Source of the DNA: JAURNZ01 sp036337715 | GTDB lineage: Bacteria; Pseudomonadota; Gammaproteobacteria; Comchoanobacterales; Comchoanobacteraceae | NCBI GenBank assembly: GCA_036337715.1 | Contig: JAYZDS010000005.1 | Location: 62,001-126,000, forward strand | Direction of reading: 5' to 3' | Length of the DNA stretch: 64,000 nt | Part shown: positions 53,867 through 62,487 of the stretch, piece after piece | Layout: each line of letters opens with the position of its first letter | Position numbering within the stretch: the first letter of the stretch is position 1 | The notes under the pieces: model-generated | The model's database searches: none | What the model saw: only the letters and a program-made list of their open reading frames with translations | What the model was told of the DNA's origin: nothing | Program-made: the position numbers and the translations under genes

Positions 53867-55118
53867 CAGTCTCACCAGTATTACTTGGCTCATCCCAAGC
53901 AATTTGACTAGAGCCAATTTGACGGACAGTATTGACCAAATGAAATGATCCAAAAACTAACGTTTTTTCTGTTATAACATTAAGAAAAGATGCTAAGTCA
54001 TTTTCCTGCAAGATAAAACTGTCATCCAATTTCATATATTGAGTTATTTTTTTTGCTGGGACCATCGACTCATCGCTCATATTGACAGCATAGACATGCG
54101 TTGGTTTTTTCATCAATAGCTTTAGCATACCGTGCCAATCTTTTGTATTTTTTATTGCAACAATACAACATGTTTCCTCCCATGCAAATGGCCAGCGAGA
54201 TAGTAAATGCTCTACGGCAGAAACATTGTGAGCGACATCTACCCAAATTTGTTTTTGTTCATTAATACATTCAAAGCGACCTGGCATTGCTGCATTTAAA
54301 AGTGCTGATTCAAAACAACTTTGGTCGACGGGGATCTCATCATTTAAGGCAACGACCATCATTAATGCGGCACCAACCGATTGATGATGTAATTTTGGTC
54401 TTGGTAAATAAAGAACTTCATTATAGTATGACCAAATAAAATCTTGATCAACCACATGCGCCTCATAGGCAAAGCCATTTTGATATAACATTGATCCGAC
54501 TTGATCAATCACTGAAATGGCCTCGGTTGGCATATTAGGCTCAGCTACCACAAGCGGCATGCCTGGCCTTGCAATCCTAGCTTTTTCAATACTAATGGCT
54601 TCTAAAGTATCACCTAAGATATCAGTATGATCAAAGTCAATGCTTGTAATAATGCCAGCAGTGATTGGTAGTGCATTAACCGCATCAAGCCTACCTCCAA
54701 GTCCAACTTCGAGAATAATGACATCAGGGTCAATCTTAGTCCATAACTCCCAAGCACATAAAGTTAACATTTCAAAATAAGATAATGAGGCTAGCGATGG
54801 GTCATCCATCAATGTTGTTAACGTTTGTTCGAGACTATGTTGATCAATGGGACTACCATTAAGTAAAAATCGTTCATTAACTTCATTAAGGTGGGGTGAA
54901 ATGTACGCACCAACTTGATAACCTGCTTTTAAATAGACTTCGGTTAATGTTGTTACACAGCTCCCTTTCCCATTGGTGCCTGCAACAGCAATGACAGGTT
55001 TTGAGTATTGAGAATCCTTCCTTGTTAAATAGTCGCGTATGATGTCTTGGCCTTGTGCAAATTCTTCCGTTGACTTATTAGCTACTCTTTCTTTTAATTG
55101 ATTTTCAATTTCAAGCAT
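53859..55118 (-). CDS. folC: Bifunctional folylpolyglutamate/dihydrofolate synthase FolC
   Basis: FolC adds glutamate to dihydropteroate and polyglutamylates folates, using ATP. The 419-residue protein has the P-loop AGTNGKGS (47-54), the family motif SPHLNEVNERFLLNG (about 75-89), EVGLGGRLDAVN and DFDHTDILGDT for Mg2+ and folate binding. Length is normal. It overlaps accD by eight bases and the SPOR gene by eight bases; the accD-folC pair is conserved across gammaproteobacteria. Confidence 0.95.
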   Translation of the reverse strand: MLEIENQLKERVANKSTEEFAQGQDIIRDYLTRKDSQYSKPVIAVAGTNGKGSCVTTLTEVYLKAGYQVGAYISPHLNEVNERFLLNGSPIDQHSLEQTLTTLMDDPSLASLSYFEMLTLCAWELWTKIDPDVIILEVGLGGRLDAVNALPITAGIITSIDFDHTDILGDTLEAISIEKARIARPGMPLVVAEPNMPTEAISVIDQVGSMLYQNGFAYEAHVVDQDFIWSYYNEVLYLPRPKLHHQSVGAALMMVVALNDEIPVDQSCFESALLNAAMPGRFECINEQKQIWVDVAHNVSAVEHLLSRWPFAWEETCCIVAIKNTKDWHGMLKLLMKKPTHVYAVNMSDESMVPAKKITQYMKLDDSFILQENDLASFLNVITEKTLVFGSFHLVNTVRQIGSSQIAWDEPSNTGETDA

Positions 55119-55959
55119 TTTTATATCCTAGTTTTATAATCCAACGAGTGATTTCTTTTCTTAAATCATGTCGATGAACGATTTGGTCAATGGTTCCACG
55201 TTCTAATAAGAATTCACTTCTTTGGAACCCATCTGGTAATTTTTCATTGATTGTCTGCTCGATAACACGTGGTCCAGTGAAACCAATCAGTGCTTTAGGT
55301 TCTGCAATATTTATATCACCTAACATTGCTAGTGACGCAGCAACGCCACCAGTCGTTGGATTGGCGAGCACTGAAATAAACGGTAACCCATTGCGACCCA
55401 ATTCACCGATTAATGCCGATACTTTTGCCATTTGCAATAACGAAATCACACCCTCTTGCATTCTTGCACCACCTGATGCACTAAAGCAGACTAAAGGGAG
55501 ATTATTCTCAATGGCATACATTACTGCTAATCGAAATCGCTCACCAACAGCACTATCCATTGAACCACCGATATACTTAAATTCAAATGCACAAGCAACT
55601 ACATCAATGTCGTTAAGTAATCCATACCCTGCAACTAAAGCCGCCTCTTCGCCAGTCTGTTTTTTTGCTTGTTTGATGCGATCTGGGTATGCTTTTAAGT
55701 CTTTAAATTTGAGATGATCATGACTTTTTACATTGGCGCCTATTTCTTTGAATGTATCAATATCAAAAAAATGCTCCAAACGTTTCCGAGCAGACCAATA
55801 GCCATGGTGACCACATTTTAGACAAACCATTTTATTTAATTCATAGTCTGGTTTGTATATTGGTTGCATACATCCCATACACTGAACCCAAACACCATCT
55901 GGCACAGCTTGTTTGTTTACTTTTCTTAAACCAGGTATTATTTTTGATAACCAACCCAT
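55111..55959 (-). CDS. accD: Acetyl-CoA carboxylase carboxyltransferase subunit beta (AccD)
   Basis: AccD forms the carboxyltransferase with AccA, making malonyl-CoA for fatty-acid synthesis. The 282-residue protein has an N-terminal Cys4 zinc ribbon (Cys27, Cys30, Cys46 and Cys49). The crotonase-like core has GGSMDSAVGERFRLA, FSASGGARMQEG and TTGGVAASLAMLGD. It heads the accD-folC-SPOR-cvpA operon and links functionally with fabI in this window. Confidence 0.97.
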   Translation of the reverse strand: MGWLSKIIPGLRKVNKQAVPDGVWVQCMGCMQPIYKPDYELNKMVCLKCGHHGYWSARKRLEHFFDIDTFKEIGANVKSHDHLKFKDLKAYPDRIKQAKKQTGEEAALVAGYGLLNDIDVVACAFEFKYIGGSMDSAVGERFRLAVMYAIENNLPLVCFSASGGARMQEGVISLLQMAKVSALIGELGRNGLPFISVLANPTTGGVAASLAMLGDINIAEPKALIGFTGPRVIEQTINEKLPDGFQRSEFLLERGTIDQIVHRHDLRKEITRWIIKLGYKNA

Positions 55960-56216
55960 CTTATGATATTACCCCAAACGAACATGCTCTTCAATTCAAA
56001 GCGTCTTAATTATTTGAACCATTTAAAGATACCACTGAAGTAATTTTTAAAGATTTAGGCATAGACCACCATAAAAAAAATGGATACTCGCTACTTAATT
56101 AGTTATTGACAACAAGCCAAATATCATGGTTTTATAAAAATATAATTTTGAGAACTTGAATAGACATACAATAAAAAAAGTCAAATTCTAATTATTCTCC
56201 AATAATTGTTTTTATC
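55960..56216. other. Non-coding stretch between accD and the 56287 gene
   Basis: It must hold the accD promoter (minus) and the upstream region of the 56287 gene (plus). A 30-codon open stretch without a start codon (56010-56102, LFEPFKDTTEV...GYSLLN) could be the remnant of a decayed gene. I see no RNA gene. Confidence 0.35.
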
Positions 56217-56249
56217 TTTAATATTTCTTTAATGATAGATAAATATAAT
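56217..56249 (+). promoter_or_regulatory. PmrA-box-like tandem repeat with -10 element upstream of the 56287 gene
   Basis: Two direct half-sites, TTTAATATT (56217-56225) and TTTAATGAT (56228-56236), are separated by two bases, giving an 11-base period. A perfect TATAAT (56244-56249) follows seven bases later. The arrangement matches the cTTAATatT-N2-cTTAATatT box bound by PmrA in front of type IV secretion and effector genes of Legionella and Coxiella. The AT-rich background makes chance matches possible. Confidence 0.5.
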
Positions 56250-56286
56250 TAAAACAAATTTTAAAAATATAAAAAGAGTAACGATC

Positions 56287-57252
56287 ATGAATACAACACT
56301 TTTTACTGAATTAGATTACCTATTAGCATGGCAAAAATCATGCTTAGAGAACATGACTATGTTAGAAGTTCTAAAAGAACTCATTAAAACCGATCATCAT
56401 ACAGATAATGAACTTAAAAATACAAAATTTGAATCATTAAAAAAGCATATAATTGATATAGAGAATTTAACCATTGAAGATGTACAAAATATGTTTATAA
56501 CACAACTTGGCACATCATTAGACATTAAAGATTTCTTTATGAAACTCAACATACAAGCATTATTAACATTAGTTGGTAAAAACCAGATTTATGAGATGAT
56601 AGCTAGTCATCCTGACTTAAGAGAAAAATTTAAACGTTTTGAAATTGAAACCCCTAATATAGCTTACAATGTATTTAATCACGAAACTAAGCGAACTGAA
56701 AACCGATGTATCCAAAATCAAAAACAAACAGTTGTTGCCGGTAGCGAAATAGACGCTTTTATAGAAGATGAATTAAATACTAAGTATTTATCTGAAGAGA
56801 ATTATCTCATCTTTGAAAGTATTAAATTACAAACATTTATTATTTTAACAACTGATCTTGACCCAATAAAATTAAAAGCAACCACCGCTGATAATGTAGT
56901 CAAAGCCATCCTGAAATTAATGATCAATAACGCACTTCTAACTGAAAAGTTGAAATCGTTTGATGCTATGAAATCATGTGTTGATTGCAAGCCAAATGAC
57001 ATTTTTTATCAATCTGAAATTGAGCAAGACAATATTTATAAATTGAAAGATTTCGAAGCATGTTTAGAAAATAAATGTCATGAATTTAAAAAGCACAATA
57101 AACCACAAATGGTCAAGCATGCACAAAGTTTATTAAACACCCTTTCGCTTTTCCACAAATCATCCGAACAAGAACATTCCTGGATATCTGCTGATCCAGA
57201 CTCATTAAAAAGTGATGGGTTAGATGAAGCAGGTGCACATGAACCAAAATAA
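56287..57252 (+). CDS. Unrecognised 321-residue protein with PmrA-box-like promoter
   Basis: No family recognised. The soluble, helical-looking protein starts MNTTLFTELDYLLAWQKSC and ends in a polar, acidic tail (SEQEHSWISADPDSLKSDGLDEAGAHEPK without hydrophobic segments; the last 30 residues are rich in Ser, Asp and Glu). An acidic polar C-terminus together with a tandem TTTAAT promoter box is the pattern seen for Dot/Icm effectors of Legionellales, but this is inference. A weak AAGAGTAACG lies before ATG 56287. It is convergent with the 57518 family gene. Confidence 0.65.
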   Translation: MNTTLFTELDYLLAWQKSCLENMTMLEVLKELIKTDHHTDNELKNTKFESLKKHIIDIENLTIEDVQNMFITQLGTSLDIKDFFMKLNIQALLTLVGKNQIYEMIASHPDLREKFKRFEIETPNIAYNVFNHETKRTENRCIQNQKQTVVAGSEIDAFIEDELNTKYLSEENYLIFESIKLQTFIILTTDLDPIKLKATTADNVVKAILKLMINNALLTEKLKSFDAMKSCVDCKPNDIFYQSEIEQDNIYKLKDFEACLENKCHEFKKHNKPQMVKHAQSLLNTLSLFHKSSEQEHSWISADPDSLKSDGLDEAGAHEPK

Positions 57253-57327
57253 ATACCAAAGAACTAATTAAATCCCGACTTTACGAGTTTTTGATAACCT
57301 TTCATAAACTCAGCACACATAATGACA

Positions 57328-57427
57328 ACATAAAACATTATGTTTAGTGAACGCAATGGCGCTTAGCATATTTAAAAAAGAGCAGATACAACAACATAGA
57401 ATCAACCATATCCCATGCTATGTTGTT
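57328..57427. terminator. Two hairpins between convergent genes, possible bidirectional terminator region
   Basis: AACATAA (57328-57334) pairs with TTATGTT (57338-57344) around a four-base loop, and AACAACATAG (57390-57399) pairs perfectly with CTATGTTGTT (57418-57427). They lie between the ends of the 56287 and 57518 genes. Neither is followed by a long T run, so intrinsic termination is only suggested. Confidence 0.3.
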
Positions 57428-57517
57428 TCTCGATAATACTTCTAGACGATTTTGAGCTAATAGACAACCGCTCATCTTACTGGGAAACATCTATGTTATT
57501 TGAAGCAACAGACTATC

Positions 57518-59395
57518 CTATTTTGTAAACGTAGCCTCTATTTCTTCTTTGAGGTGTTTCTTAGTCATTGTTTTATTATCTGCATTGAATATTGATTCTT
57601 GAAGTAACGGTTTGGTTATCTTTTCAGCACCCATTTTAGTAGGCGTCACATCATCAGCTTGCAAGCTATTGATTTTTTTAAACATCATGCATAAAGACTG
57701 CGTTTCTTGATAAACATTTTCTAAATCTCTTAGTTGTGATGCCATGAAACCACCACCAATCATTTGAAAGTTTTCGCTGTAAAATACTTTTTCTTCTTCA
57801 ATACTTTTTAGCATGACTTCCATTTTATCAATAAGCTTCTTATCAACGTCACCATCCAACTGATCAGTCGAAAAATCAGCCCGCAAAGCAGTGAAGAAGA
57901 CAGCAAACAGGGTATGTATCTTTTGGTAGGCATGATATGCTTTGCGATACCCATGGCCACTAACTTGGAATGCATTTGTATTTGCTTTCATATCTTTTTT
58001 GCTTGGTATATTAACTTTTGACAAAGCTAAACGCATCCAAATAAGTGCGACATCTACGATTTTCTTTGCATTCATTAAGGCTTCGTTATACATATCGTCT
58101 TGATCAGGTTGGATGAAGGCATTTGAACTTTTACTACGATGTCTCAATGTTTGAATGTTTTCATTATTTTTCCAATACGCAAAAGCATCGGAATACGAAA
58201 AAGCATCGGAACTTGATTTTAGATCCTTATCTTTAAATATTTCATAAGTTTCTAATGTATTATTTGGGTAATACCCTTCAGCATGAATGCACTCAATGGT
58301 ATGCTTTAAACGATTTATAAATACATCGGATATATCAACAGGCGTTGAAATAAATGGTGTAATGGCAATAAAATCATTTTGTTTTTTACTCAAAGGATCA
58401 TAGGCTATAGCACCACTTTGGTCTGTTAAGGTATCAATGATGGTCGTCAAACATTGATCGGTAAATACCAATAGTGCATTGGTTGTTTTTCTGGGATAAT
58501 AGTAATAATCAAAATCATCAAACATGGTGTATATACCAACTACGGCAAAGTTTTTTATCATGTAGCTGGTGGAATATTCAATGGCTAATTGATGTTGCCA
58601 TTTAGGACTGTTTGCAGTGATCTCATCGCCTTCAACATATTTTTTTTTATTTAAAAAATAAGTCGCATCAGATAACAATGCTTGAGCAATTTCTTGAGCA
58701 ATGGCTTTTTTTTCAGCAGATGTTTCATCAAATGCCATCTGATAAAAAGGATCTCTAAACCTTTTTTCTGCCATAAAATTATTATGTGTTTCAAGTGCTT
58801 GCATGCAACTTTTTAATGAAGTTTCTATCTCATTATAATGAGGCTCAGTTTGAGCATTAATCGATATCAACCTACCTTGTAAATAATAGATTTTCATATT
58901 TAAGCAGATGCTTTTGAAGTAGGCATTCTTTTTCTCTGCCTCGACCCCTTCGATGTTGGGCATGGGAATTGATTGTTCGGTGTCGGCCTCATTTAACAAT
59001 GCCCTCAAATCGGCATCCCACTCAAGCCATTGGCCCACTGGTTTTACCGTCGGTTCTAATTCACTCAAAAGAGATGCTTGGTTGTCTCGCCATGCTATGC
59101 CTTGTTGATATAAGTTTAAAATGGATGCTTTAGCAGCGGCATCAGCATCATATGTCTCTTTTTCACCAGTAACTTTAAGCAAATCACCGATGATATTCGT
59201 TTGATAATGGGCTACATCTGATAAAAAGGGATGAATTTCAGAGGGTTGATACTGCTTAAGATACTCAAACTGTTTCGATAATTGTCTGGGATCATCATGA
59301 TACGGTTGTCCTTGACTTAACCCAACCAAAATTTTATCACCTGGTTGAGGAAACCGAGGTCGATTCATTTTTTTACCCGTTGTATGCATCATCAT
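57518..59395 (-). CDS. Orphan 625-residue protein, second member of the paralogous family
   Basis: This is the paralogue of the protein encoded at 35795-38008. Shared blocks in order are LVGLSQGQPYHDD (23-35) and FLSDVAHY (57-64), YFKSICLNMKIYYLQGRLI (159-177), then PKWQHQLAIEYS to YYYPRKTT (264-305). The later helical parts also look related. This copy lacks the acidic insert and the Ser/Arg tail and ends KEEIEATFTK. No signal peptide, membrane segment or enzyme motif is seen. AAAGGAGC lies just before the ATG cluster (three consecutive ATGs). It is divergent from clpB. The function is unknown; lineage-specific effector or structural protein are both possible. Confidence 0.7.
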   Translation of the reverse strand: MMMHTTGKKMNRPRFPQPGDKILVGLSQGQPYHDDPRQLSKQFEYLKQYQPSEIHPFLSDVAHYQTNIIGDLLKVTGEKETYDADAAAKASILNLYQQGIAWRDNQASLLSELEPTVKPVGQWLEWDADLRALLNEADTEQSIPMPNIEGVEAEKKNAYFKSICLNMKIYYLQGRLISINAQTEPHYNEIETSLKSCMQALETHNNFMAEKRFRDPFYQMAFDETSAEKKAIAQEIAQALLSDATYFLNKKKYVEGDEITANSPKWQHQLAIEYSTSYMIKNFAVVGIYTMFDDFDYYYYPRKTTNALLVFTDQCLTTIIDTLTDQSGAIAYDPLSKKQNDFIAITPFISTPVDISDVFINRLKHTIECIHAEGYYPNNTLETYEIFKDKDLKSSSDAFSYSDAFAYWKNNENIQTLRHRSKSSNAFIQPDQDDMYNEALMNAKKIVDVALIWMRLALSKVNIPSKKDMKANTNAFQVSGHGYRKAYHAYQKIHTLFAVFFTALRADFSTDQLDGDVDKKLIDKMEVMLKSIEEEKVFYSENFQMIGGGFMASQLRDLENVYQETQSLCMMFKKINSLQADDVTPTKMGAEKITKPLLQESIFNADNKTMTKKHLKEEIEATFTK

Positions 59396-59521
59396 TTGCT
59401 CCTTTATTTTACATTTAAGCAGTTGTATACCTTGTTTAACCTAACATGATACATAATTGCATTCAACACACCTTGGAAAACCTCTTATATTATTGATTTT
59501 AAATACAAATATGGCTTTTTA

Positions 59522-59551
59522 CTTGAAAAATTGGTCGATTGACACTATACC
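59522..59551 (+). promoter_or_regulatory. Possible heat-shock (sigma-32) promoter of clpB
   Basis: CTTGAAA (59522-59528) is a perfect sigma-32 -35 element. It is followed after 14 bases by CACTATACC (59543-59551), a partial match to the CCCCATnT -10. The gene is a classical sigma-32 target. The start would lie about 15 bases upstream of ATG 59573, leaving just room for the AGGA ribosome binding site. Confidence 0.45.
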
Positions 59552-59572
59552 CAATAATAATAGGAATCAATT

Positions 59573-62068
59573 ATGGAAACATTTGCTTTTACACAGCCGT
59601 TTGAAAAAATATTAGCACAAGCACAACAACTTGCTAGCCAACAACAACATACACAAGTTGAACCTTTACACGTTCTCCAAGCTTCATTATTGGTGGATGC
59701 ACCAAAACAATTGCTTATGCAAGCTGGTAGTGATTTAGATTCATTAGGGGACGCGATTAAAAAAGCATTGCATTTAAAGCCTAATGGTGCGTTGCAAGGC
59801 ATTCACCCAGATTTACAAACGATTTTACAAAAATCACAAACATTGGCAACCAAACAAAAAGATCAATATATCGCAACAGATACCTTTCTACTTGCCCTCA
59901 TTCAAAGTAAGGATGAGGCAGCGCAACTCATTAAATCATCGGGTGTGACTGAAAGTACTTTTGAATCTGTCATGCAAGAACACCGTCAAGGCCAATCGAT
60001 AGAAAGCCCTTTAGATGATGCACTTGATGAAACCCTAGCCCAATACACCTTAGACGTCACAAAGCAAGCTCAAGAAGGTCTGTTGGATCCAGTGATTGGG
60101 CGTGATGAAGAAATTAGACGCACCATTCAAGTCCTACAAAGAAGAACTAAAAATAACCCCGTTTTAATTGGTTCTCCTGGTGTTGGGAAAACAGCCATTA
60201 TCGAGGGTCTAGCTCAACGCATGATCAATGGTGAAGTCCCAGAGAGTCTAAAGCATAAACGTTTATTGGCATTGGATATGGCTGCTATGGTAGCAGGTGC
60301 TAAATACCGTGGGGAGTTTGAAGAAAGGCTGAAAGGTGTCTTAAGGGCTATATCTAAAGCCAATGGTCAAATCATTCTTTTTATCGATGAAATGCATACC
60401 ATGGTCGGTGCAGGCAAAACAGAAGGCGCTATGGATGCAGGTAATATGCTAAAACCTGCGCTTGCACGTGGCGAGTTACATTGTATTGGTGCGACCACCT
60501 TAGATGAGTACCGTCAATACATTGAAAAAGATGCTGCTTTAGAACGAAGGTTTCAAAAAGTTATGATTCATCCGCCCAGTGTTGAAGATACCATTGCCAT
60601 CTTAAGAGGCATTAAAGAACGCTATGAACTTCACCATGGGGTTACCATTAGAGATGAAGCCATCATTGCTGCTGCCACTCAATCTGAGCGCTATATCACT
60701 GACCGTAATTTACCTGATAAAGCCATTGATTTAATGGATGAGGCTGCCAGTCAACTACGGATGTCTATTGACTCTAAACCAGATGCACTTGAGAAAATTT
60801 CTAGAAAACTGATTCAAAAGAAAATTGAGCGTGAAGCACTAAAAAAAGATGAACAGGCCGTTGAAGCACTCAAAAAATTAGACGATGAAATCCAAGTCTT
60901 GGAAAAAGAACATGCAGGCTTAGATGAACAATGGCAAGGTGAGAAAGCACGTCTCAAACAAACCCAATTACAGCAAGAACAACTCGACCAAGCAAGGATC
61001 CAATTAGAGCAAGCTAACCGTGATGGCGATTTAAGTAAAATGTCAGAGCTTCAATATGGCACCATTCCAACATTAGAGAAACAACTTGCAGCACAAAAAG
61101 ATAGTCAGGATGAATCTCCTCTCCTCAGACACTGGATCGGTTCTGAGGAAATCAATGAAGTCATTGCCAAATGGACAGGCATCCCAGTTCAAAAATTGAT
61201 GACTAGTGATAAAGCAAAACTTCTACACTTAGAGGAAACCCTTCATCAAACTGTGATTGGTCAAGATAAAGCCATTACGGCGGTAGCCAATGCTGTTAGA
61301 CGGTCACGTTCAGGGCTTTCTGATCCTAATAAGCCCATTGGTTCATTCTTATTTTTAGGCCCAACCGGCGTTGGTAAAACAGAAGTCTGTCGTTCTTTAG
61401 CCAAATACCTCTTTGACCGTGAAGATGCGATGATTCGTATTGATATGTCTGAATATATGGAAAAACACTCTGTTTCAAGACTGATTGGTGCCCCACCCGG
61501 CTATGTTGGTTATGATGCAGGCGGTTATTTAACCGAAGCAGTTAGACGCAACCCTCACTGTGTCGTTCTTCTGGACGAGGTTGAAAAAGCCCATCCGGAT
61601 GTCTTTCATACACTCCTTCAAGTATTGGATGACGGGAGGCTCACAGATGGCCAAGGTAGAACCGTTAATTTTCGTCAATCACTGGTCATCATGACTTCTA
61701 ACCTTGGTCAAGGTGATGTTGATTATATGCCAGCTTTACACAAGCATTTTCCACCTGAGTTTATTAACCGGATTGATGAAATCATTCGGTTTGAATCCCT
61801 CTCAGATGAAGATTTAAACCAAATTGTTGGCCTTCAATTAAAAAGGGTTGAAAAGCGCTTAGATGAGCAAGACATTGCTATAACAGTGGATACGAAAGTT
61901 CTACACTATTTAGCACAACTAGGTGATACCCAAACTTTTGGGGCAAGGCCTATTAAGCGCTTAATCCAGCAATACATTGAAAACCCATTGGCTGCTAAAA
62001 TCTTAGATAACCCTGAAAATCAATATACCATTAGTCTCAAAAAAGATCAGATTGTTATTAAGCCTTAA
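59573..62068 (+). CDS. clpB: ATP-dependent disaggregase ClpB
   Basis: ClpB is the Hsp100 disaggregase working with DnaK. The 831-residue protein (E. coli has 857) has an N-terminal double Clp_N repeat (1-145), AAA1 with Walker A GSPGVGKTA and Walker B ILFIDEMHTMVGAG, and the coiled-coil M domain (about 405-525). AAA2 has GPTGVGKTE and VVLLDEVEKAHPD, and the sensor region is followed by the C-terminal domain. The loop after MTSNLGQG in AAA2 is shorter than in E. coli by roughly 20 residues before FPPEFINRIDEI. Codon use looks more GC-rich than the orphan genes around it. Confidence 0.96.
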   Translation: METFAFTQPFEKILAQAQQLASQQQHTQVEPLHVLQASLLVDAPKQLLMQAGSDLDSLGDAIKKALHLKPNGALQGIHPDLQTILQKSQTLATKQKDQYIATDTFLLALIQSKDEAAQLIKSSGVTESTFESVMQEHRQGQSIESPLDDALDETLAQYTLDVTKQAQEGLLDPVIGRDEEIRRTIQVLQRRTKNNPVLIGSPGVGKTAIIEGLAQRMINGEVPESLKHKRLLALDMAAMVAGAKYRGEFEERLKGVLRAISKANGQIILFIDEMHTMVGAGKTEGAMDAGNMLKPALARGELHCIGATTLDEYRQYIEKDAALERRFQKVMIHPPSVEDTIAILRGIKERYELHHGVTIRDEAIIAAATQSERYITDRNLPDKAIDLMDEAASQLRMSIDSKPDALEKISRKLIQKKIEREALKKDEQAVEALKKLDDEIQVLEKEHAGLDEQWQGEKARLKQTQLQQEQLDQARIQLEQANRDGDLSKMSELQYGTIPTLEKQLAAQKDSQDESPLLRHWIGSEEINEVIAKWTGIPVQKLMTSDKAKLLHLEETLHQTVIGQDKAITAVANAVRRSRSGLSDPNKPIGSFLFLGPTGVGKTEVCRSLAKYLFDREDAMIRIDMSEYMEKHSVSRLIGAPPGYVGYDAGGYLTEAVRRNPHCVVLLDEVEKAHPDVFHTLLQVLDDGRLTDGQGRTVNFRQSLVIMTSNLGQGDVDYMPALHKHFPPEFINRIDEIIRFESLSDEDLNQIVGLQLKRVEKRLDEQDIAITVDTKVLHYLAQLGDTQTFGARPIKRLIQQYIENPLAAKILDNPENQYTISLKKDQIVIKP

Positions 62069-62215
62069 TAATTGATCTAATTTCTTTAACGATGCTATTG
62101 CATTTGAAAATACGCCACACTTTAACAAAAGTTTGGTCAATTACTTTTTCATTGGATCATTTGCAACAACCCAGACTGTAAAGGAACATAGACAAACTTA
62201 CCCCCCTATTTAATT

Positions 62216-62311
62216 ATGCAGGAGACAACCGAATTGGCGGTAAATTTTTTAAAAATTCCCAACGATGAAATGATTCACGCATATGCTGAATTTTCTGAGA
62301 CTGTAAAGTAA
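62216..62311 (+). CDS. Possible 31-residue small protein or gene remnant
   Basis: A short frame MQETTELAVNFLKIP... ends 20 bases before a terminator hairpin. A better ribosome binding context exists for an internal TTG at 62234 (AGGAG nine bases upstream), giving 25 residues. The peptide is protein-like but unrecognised; it may be a decayed C-terminal fragment. Confidence 0.22.
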   Translation: MQETTELAVNFLKIPNDEMIHAYAEFSETVK

Positions 62312-62331
62312 GCCTATTTTCGATACTTAAT

Positions 62332-62358
62332 AAAGCCCCTGTTTAGGGGTTTTATTTT
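62332..62358 (+). terminator. Rho-independent terminator
   Basis: The stem AAAGCCCCT (62332-62340) pairs with AGGGGTTTT (62345-62353), including one G-T pair, around loop GTTT, and is followed by ATTTTAT. It would end clpB transcription. The A-rich left side means it could also work on the minus strand. Confidence 0.8.
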
Positions 62359-62426
62359 ATCTAAAGCATTGAGGTCTATTGCTTAAATGCCACAATTATT
62401 AATAAAAACAATCATAGATAGAATCT

Positions 62427-62462
62427 ATTAACATTTTCTTAATCATTATTTGTAACAATAAT
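62427..62462 (+). promoter_or_regulatory. PmrA-box-like tandem repeat upstream of the 62488 gene
   Basis: Half-sites ATTAACATT (62427-62435) and CTTAATCAT (62438-62446) are separated by TT, an 11-base period. Each matches cTTAATatT at seven of nine positions. AATAAT (62457-62462) is a possible -10 element. The spacing is the same as at 56217, and the downstream gene is also an orphan. Confidence 0.45.
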
Positions 62463-62487
62463 AATAGAAGAGAAAAAAAATAAAAAT

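Larger units (their letters stand above)
62069..62487. other. Intergenic region downstream of clpB
   Basis: It holds a possible 31-codon gene, a rho-independent terminator and a PmrA-box-like repeat, each listed separately. An 11-base direct repeat AGACTGTAAAG occurs at 62174 and 62299. Nothing else is recognised. Confidence 0.5.

Noticed and set aside
53867..53953. Upstream start of the SPOR protein giving 29 extra residues
   Set aside because: It would overlap folC by 95 bases and the extra residues do not resemble a DedD N-terminus; the ATG at 53866 overlaps by only eight bases and puts the membrane helix at the start.
55190..55717. 175-residue plus-strand frame
   Set aside because: Lies fully antisense to the highly conserved accD core; a shadow.
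56010..56102. 30-codon open stretch LFEPFKDTTEV...GYSLLN
   Set aside because: Protein-like but has no start codon and no ribosome binding site; at best a gene remnant, mentioned only in the intergenic entry.
57415..57528. 37-codon plus-strand frame starting MLCCFSIILLDDFELID
   Set aside because: No ribosome binding site, begins inside an inverted repeat and runs into the end of the opposite gene; probably chance or a decayed fragment.
59545..59802. Cys-rich 85-residue minus-strand frame over the clpB start
   Set aside because: Antisense to the Gln-rich Clp_N domain; the Cys runs are complements of codons for Ala and Gln.
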